From Alkalinema pantanalense (lineage in GTDB: Bacteria; Cyanobacteriota; Cyanobacteriia; Leptolyngbyales; Leptolyngbyaceae): DNA of 64,000 nucleotides. Shown one piece after another: positions 62,318 through 64,000 of the stretch. A program made the translations under genes and the position numbers. The notes beneath the pieces were generated by a model. That model was not told the DNA's origin. It saw only the letters and a list, made by a program, of their open reading frames with translations, and did not search any database. The stretch is from contig NZ_JBLZFX010000016.1 of the NCBI RefSeq assembly GCF_050753345.1, positions 20,351 through 84,350 on the forward strand, in the 5' to 3' direction. How positions within the stretch are numbered: position 1 is the stretch's first letter; each line of letters opens with the position of its first letter.

Positions 62318-62643
62318 TGCCTTTGCTCTACCTCTGGATTGAATGGGTTGTGCGATCGCTCAAGGGGTCAATGCGTCTGATTGGGGATCTAGTTCACTCG
62401 TGGGGAGTAAAACATAGACTTTGCAATCATGGGCTTGACGGTCAGTGTGACGCAATCCAGGCAAACTTCAAGTCAGCCACCGCATTATAGTGCAGAGTCT
62501 GAAAAATAAAACATTCGAACCTAGGCGCTTAAACCTAGGCTCGAACCCTATGATAGTCGCAGTTTTAAATTTGGCACTCCAAAAAAATGAAATTTCCCTG
62601 ACAGTTGAGTGCAGGGCATACAGTGCACCTTACACCCTGATTC
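62318..62643. other. Gap between egtD and the coiled-coil protein gene
   Basis: About 320 bp, mostly without features, apart from the terminator at 62501-62545. The start side of the coiled-coil gene likely holds its promoter. Confidence 0.4.
62501..62545 (-). terminator. Intrinsic terminator, minus strand, after egtD
   Basis: Arms 62514-62525 (TTCGAACCTAGG) and 62534-62545 (CCTAGGCTCGAA) pair over 12 bp with one G-U type mismatch and an 8-base loop. On the minus strand the stem is followed by TGTTTTATTTTTC. It lies about 100 bp after the egtD stop and reads in the right direction to end that transcript. Confidence 0.8.
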
Positions 62644-63774
62644 CTATGCCCTACGGTATTGACAGAGAATCAGGCCAAACCACTGCTGGGAATCTGTCCA
62701 AGCGTCTAGGGTAACGAGTCCTTTCTGGGCTAGCTGCTGCTTTATTTCAGTCAAATTAAATTTGCGGGAAATTTCGCTGAGGATAGTTTCGCCAGCGGTG
62801 AATGCGATCGTGAGTCCCAAGCTTTTTAGGGTTACGGTTTGGTCTGCCAAGCTTTCCAGGTGCATTTCGATCTGGTGCAGGTTGGTATTGTAGATTGCAC
62901 GGTGCCGGAACTGGCTGAGGTCGAAGTTTCCGTCAAAGCGTTGATTCAGGTGGCGCAGCATATTGAGGTTAAATTCTGCGGTGACGCCTTGTCGATCGTT
63001 GTAGGCGGCTTCCAAGAGGGCGATCGGTTTTTGTAGATCCACGCCTAGCAGAAAATAGTCCTCCGGGGTAAGGGCTTGGGTGACCCGATCGAGGAAGCGA
63101 TCGCAATCCTTGGGATTTAAGTTGCCCAAGGTGCTACCGATGAAGCAAATCATGCGCTGGGACAGGGGGTTGGGCGGCAGTTGTTGCAACGCCAGTTCGT
63201 AGGTGCCGACGAGTCCTTGGATGTGTAGGGTGGGATAGTCTTGAATCAAGGCTTGGGCACTGAGTTCAAGAATGCTGGCGCTGACATCGATTGGGCAATA
63301 GATGAGGGGCAGTTGGGCTTGTTCGTAGGCATCTAACAGCAGTCGCGTTTTCGTAGAACTGCCGCTGCCCAGTTCAACAATTTCGCAAGCTCCGGTTTGG
63401 GTGGCGATCTCGTCGGCGCAGGCATGGAAAATAGCGGTTTCCGTGCGGGTTAGATAATACTCTGGGAGATCGCAAATTTGCTCAAACAGTTGGGAGCCTT
63501 TTTCGTCGTAGAAGTATCGCGGTGGGAGGGTTTTCGGTGTTTGGGTCAGCCCTTGGACCACGTCTTGCCCTTCGGCTTCGGTGGGTTGCACGGCGCAAAT
63601 GAGATGCTGAATCTGAATGCGATCGTTCAGTGGAGTAGTTGTGAATGACCGATCGCTCAAGCTCGTCCCTGCTGCTGTTGTTTCTGGTTCTTCCCCATGG
63701 TTGGTCAGTGCGTAGTTTGGGTGATGGTGTTCCGATTTTGAATGGGGTGTTTGATTGGTGGAAATAGCAGTCAT
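62644..63774 (-). CDS. egtD: L-histidine N-alpha-methyltransferase EgtD (ergothioneine synthesis)
   Basis: A SAM-dependent enzyme that trimethylates histidine to hercynine, the first step of ergothioneine synthesis. The N-terminal part after the extension has LPPRYFYDEKGSQLFEQICDLPEYY, then the SAM-binding VELGSGSSTKTRLLL, the FIGSTLGNLNP loop and the substrate-binding EFNLNMLRHLN region. The C-terminal end is typical of the family. A Ser/Thr-rich N-terminal extension of about 50 residues makes it longer than the ~320-residue mycobacterial enzyme. The sulfoxide synthase gene (egtB) is not in the 226 bp that remain upstream to the window edge. Confidence 0.92.
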   Translation of the reverse strand: MTAISTNQTPHSKSEHHHPNYALTNHGEEPETTAAGTSLSDRSFTTTPLNDRIQIQHLICAVQPTEAEGQDVVQGLTQTPKTLPPRYFYDEKGSQLFEQICDLPEYYLTRTETAIFHACADEIATQTGACEIVELGSGSSTKTRLLLDAYEQAQLPLIYCPIDVSASILELSAQALIQDYPTLHIQGLVGTYELALQQLPPNPLSQRMICFIGSTLGNLNPKDCDRFLDRVTQALTPEDYFLLGVDLQKPIALLEAAYNDRQGVTAEFNLNMLRHLNQRFDGNFDLSQFRHRAIYNTNLHQIEMHLESLADQTVTLKSLGLTIAFTAGETILSEISRKFNLTEIKQQLAQKGLVTLDAWTDSQQWFGLILCQYRRA

Positions 63775-64000
63775 GGTAGCCTTACCTCATGCAGCATCCG
63801 TTCATTTCCGCCCATTCTCGCACAAATGTTCTAATTCCTGCCTGAAAGGAACCTGAGCCATGGCTGAGAAGGGGCTAGGATTCAATAGAGTTGTTGGGAA
63901 ATAAAACCAGCTCTGGGACAGGGTTTGCCCTGACTGTTATCTAACTTATGCTGCATCTAAGTAGAAGTTCCACAAGCCTGCTGCGTTGAACATTAAGCGG

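Noticed and set aside
62501..62560. TTCGAACC-containing stretch, considered as a tRNA T-arm
   Set aside because: It folds as a long hairpin with a T-rich tail on the minus strand, so it is a terminator, not a tRNA.

Overview
The window looks like chromosomal DNA of a beta-cyanobacterium. The evidence is a beta-carboxysome locus (ccmK, ccmL, ccmM, ccmN, ccmO), psbZ next to ribH, an NDH-1 CO2-uptake set (ndhF, ndhD and a CO2-hydration subunit), an IctB-family protein, a solanesyl-type prenyl synthase, several protein families that are essentially cyanobacterial (DUF1822, CHAT/CHASE2, SLH, multidomain Ser/Thr kinase-histidine kinase), and very frequent CGATCG/GCGATCGC (HIP1-type) palindromes in genes and gaps. 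The genus cannot be fixed from this sequence. No tRNA, rRNA, CRISPR array or intact insertion sequence was found by eye.

Layout. 1-4.5 kb: the end of a c-di-GMP phosphodiesterase, a secreted M48 protease, an AT-rich orphan gene with a possible HEPN motif, and a cupin. 4.5-12.7 kb: a minus-strand five-gene run reading sigma-like factor, DUF1822, CHAT-CHASE2, secreted small protein, exported caspase-DUF4384. 13-17 kb: a small recombinase-domain protein, IctB and a GH100 invertase. 17.3-22.8 kb: one giant kinase/ATPase/GAF/histidine-kinase gene. 22.9-28.3 kb: an NmrA-type reductase, a DHH-CBS-nucleotidyltransferase fusion, psbZ and ribH. 28.4-40.7 kb: an inorganic-carbon supercluster. ccmO, ccmN, ccmM, ccmL and ccmK are on the minus strand, interrupted by a Nudix gene, and ndhF-ndhD-cup run divergently on the plus strand. 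The shell and scaffold proteins CcmO and CcmN carry unusually long disordered extensions.

40.9-46 kb is an accessory block: DUF4058, a HepT-MntA toxin-antitoxin pair flanked by two copies of a ~130-bp imperfect direct repeat, and a two-gene unit of an EACC1-like small protein followed by a 934-residue caspase with helical repeats and a C-terminal pilin-G/H-like domain. 46-64 kb is mostly housekeeping: ferredoxin, cobQ, an SLH porin-like or wall-binding protein, a prenyl synthase, gpmA, Uma2, mfd, a GAF-PAS adenylate cyclase, an orphan sugar ABC permease, a coiled-coil membrane protein and egtD.

How the genes work together. NdhF/NdhD/Cup convert CO2 to bicarbonate at the thylakoid and the Ccm proteins build the compartment where Rubisco uses it. 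CcmM cross-links Rubisco, CcmN tethers the core to the shell, and CcmK, CcmO and CcmL form facets and vertices. The two most interesting regions for little-described biology are the caspase/CHAT operon (4.5-12.7 kb) and the HepT-MntA/EACC1-caspase island (41-46 kb). Both combine caspase-fold proteases with likely regulatory or conflict components.
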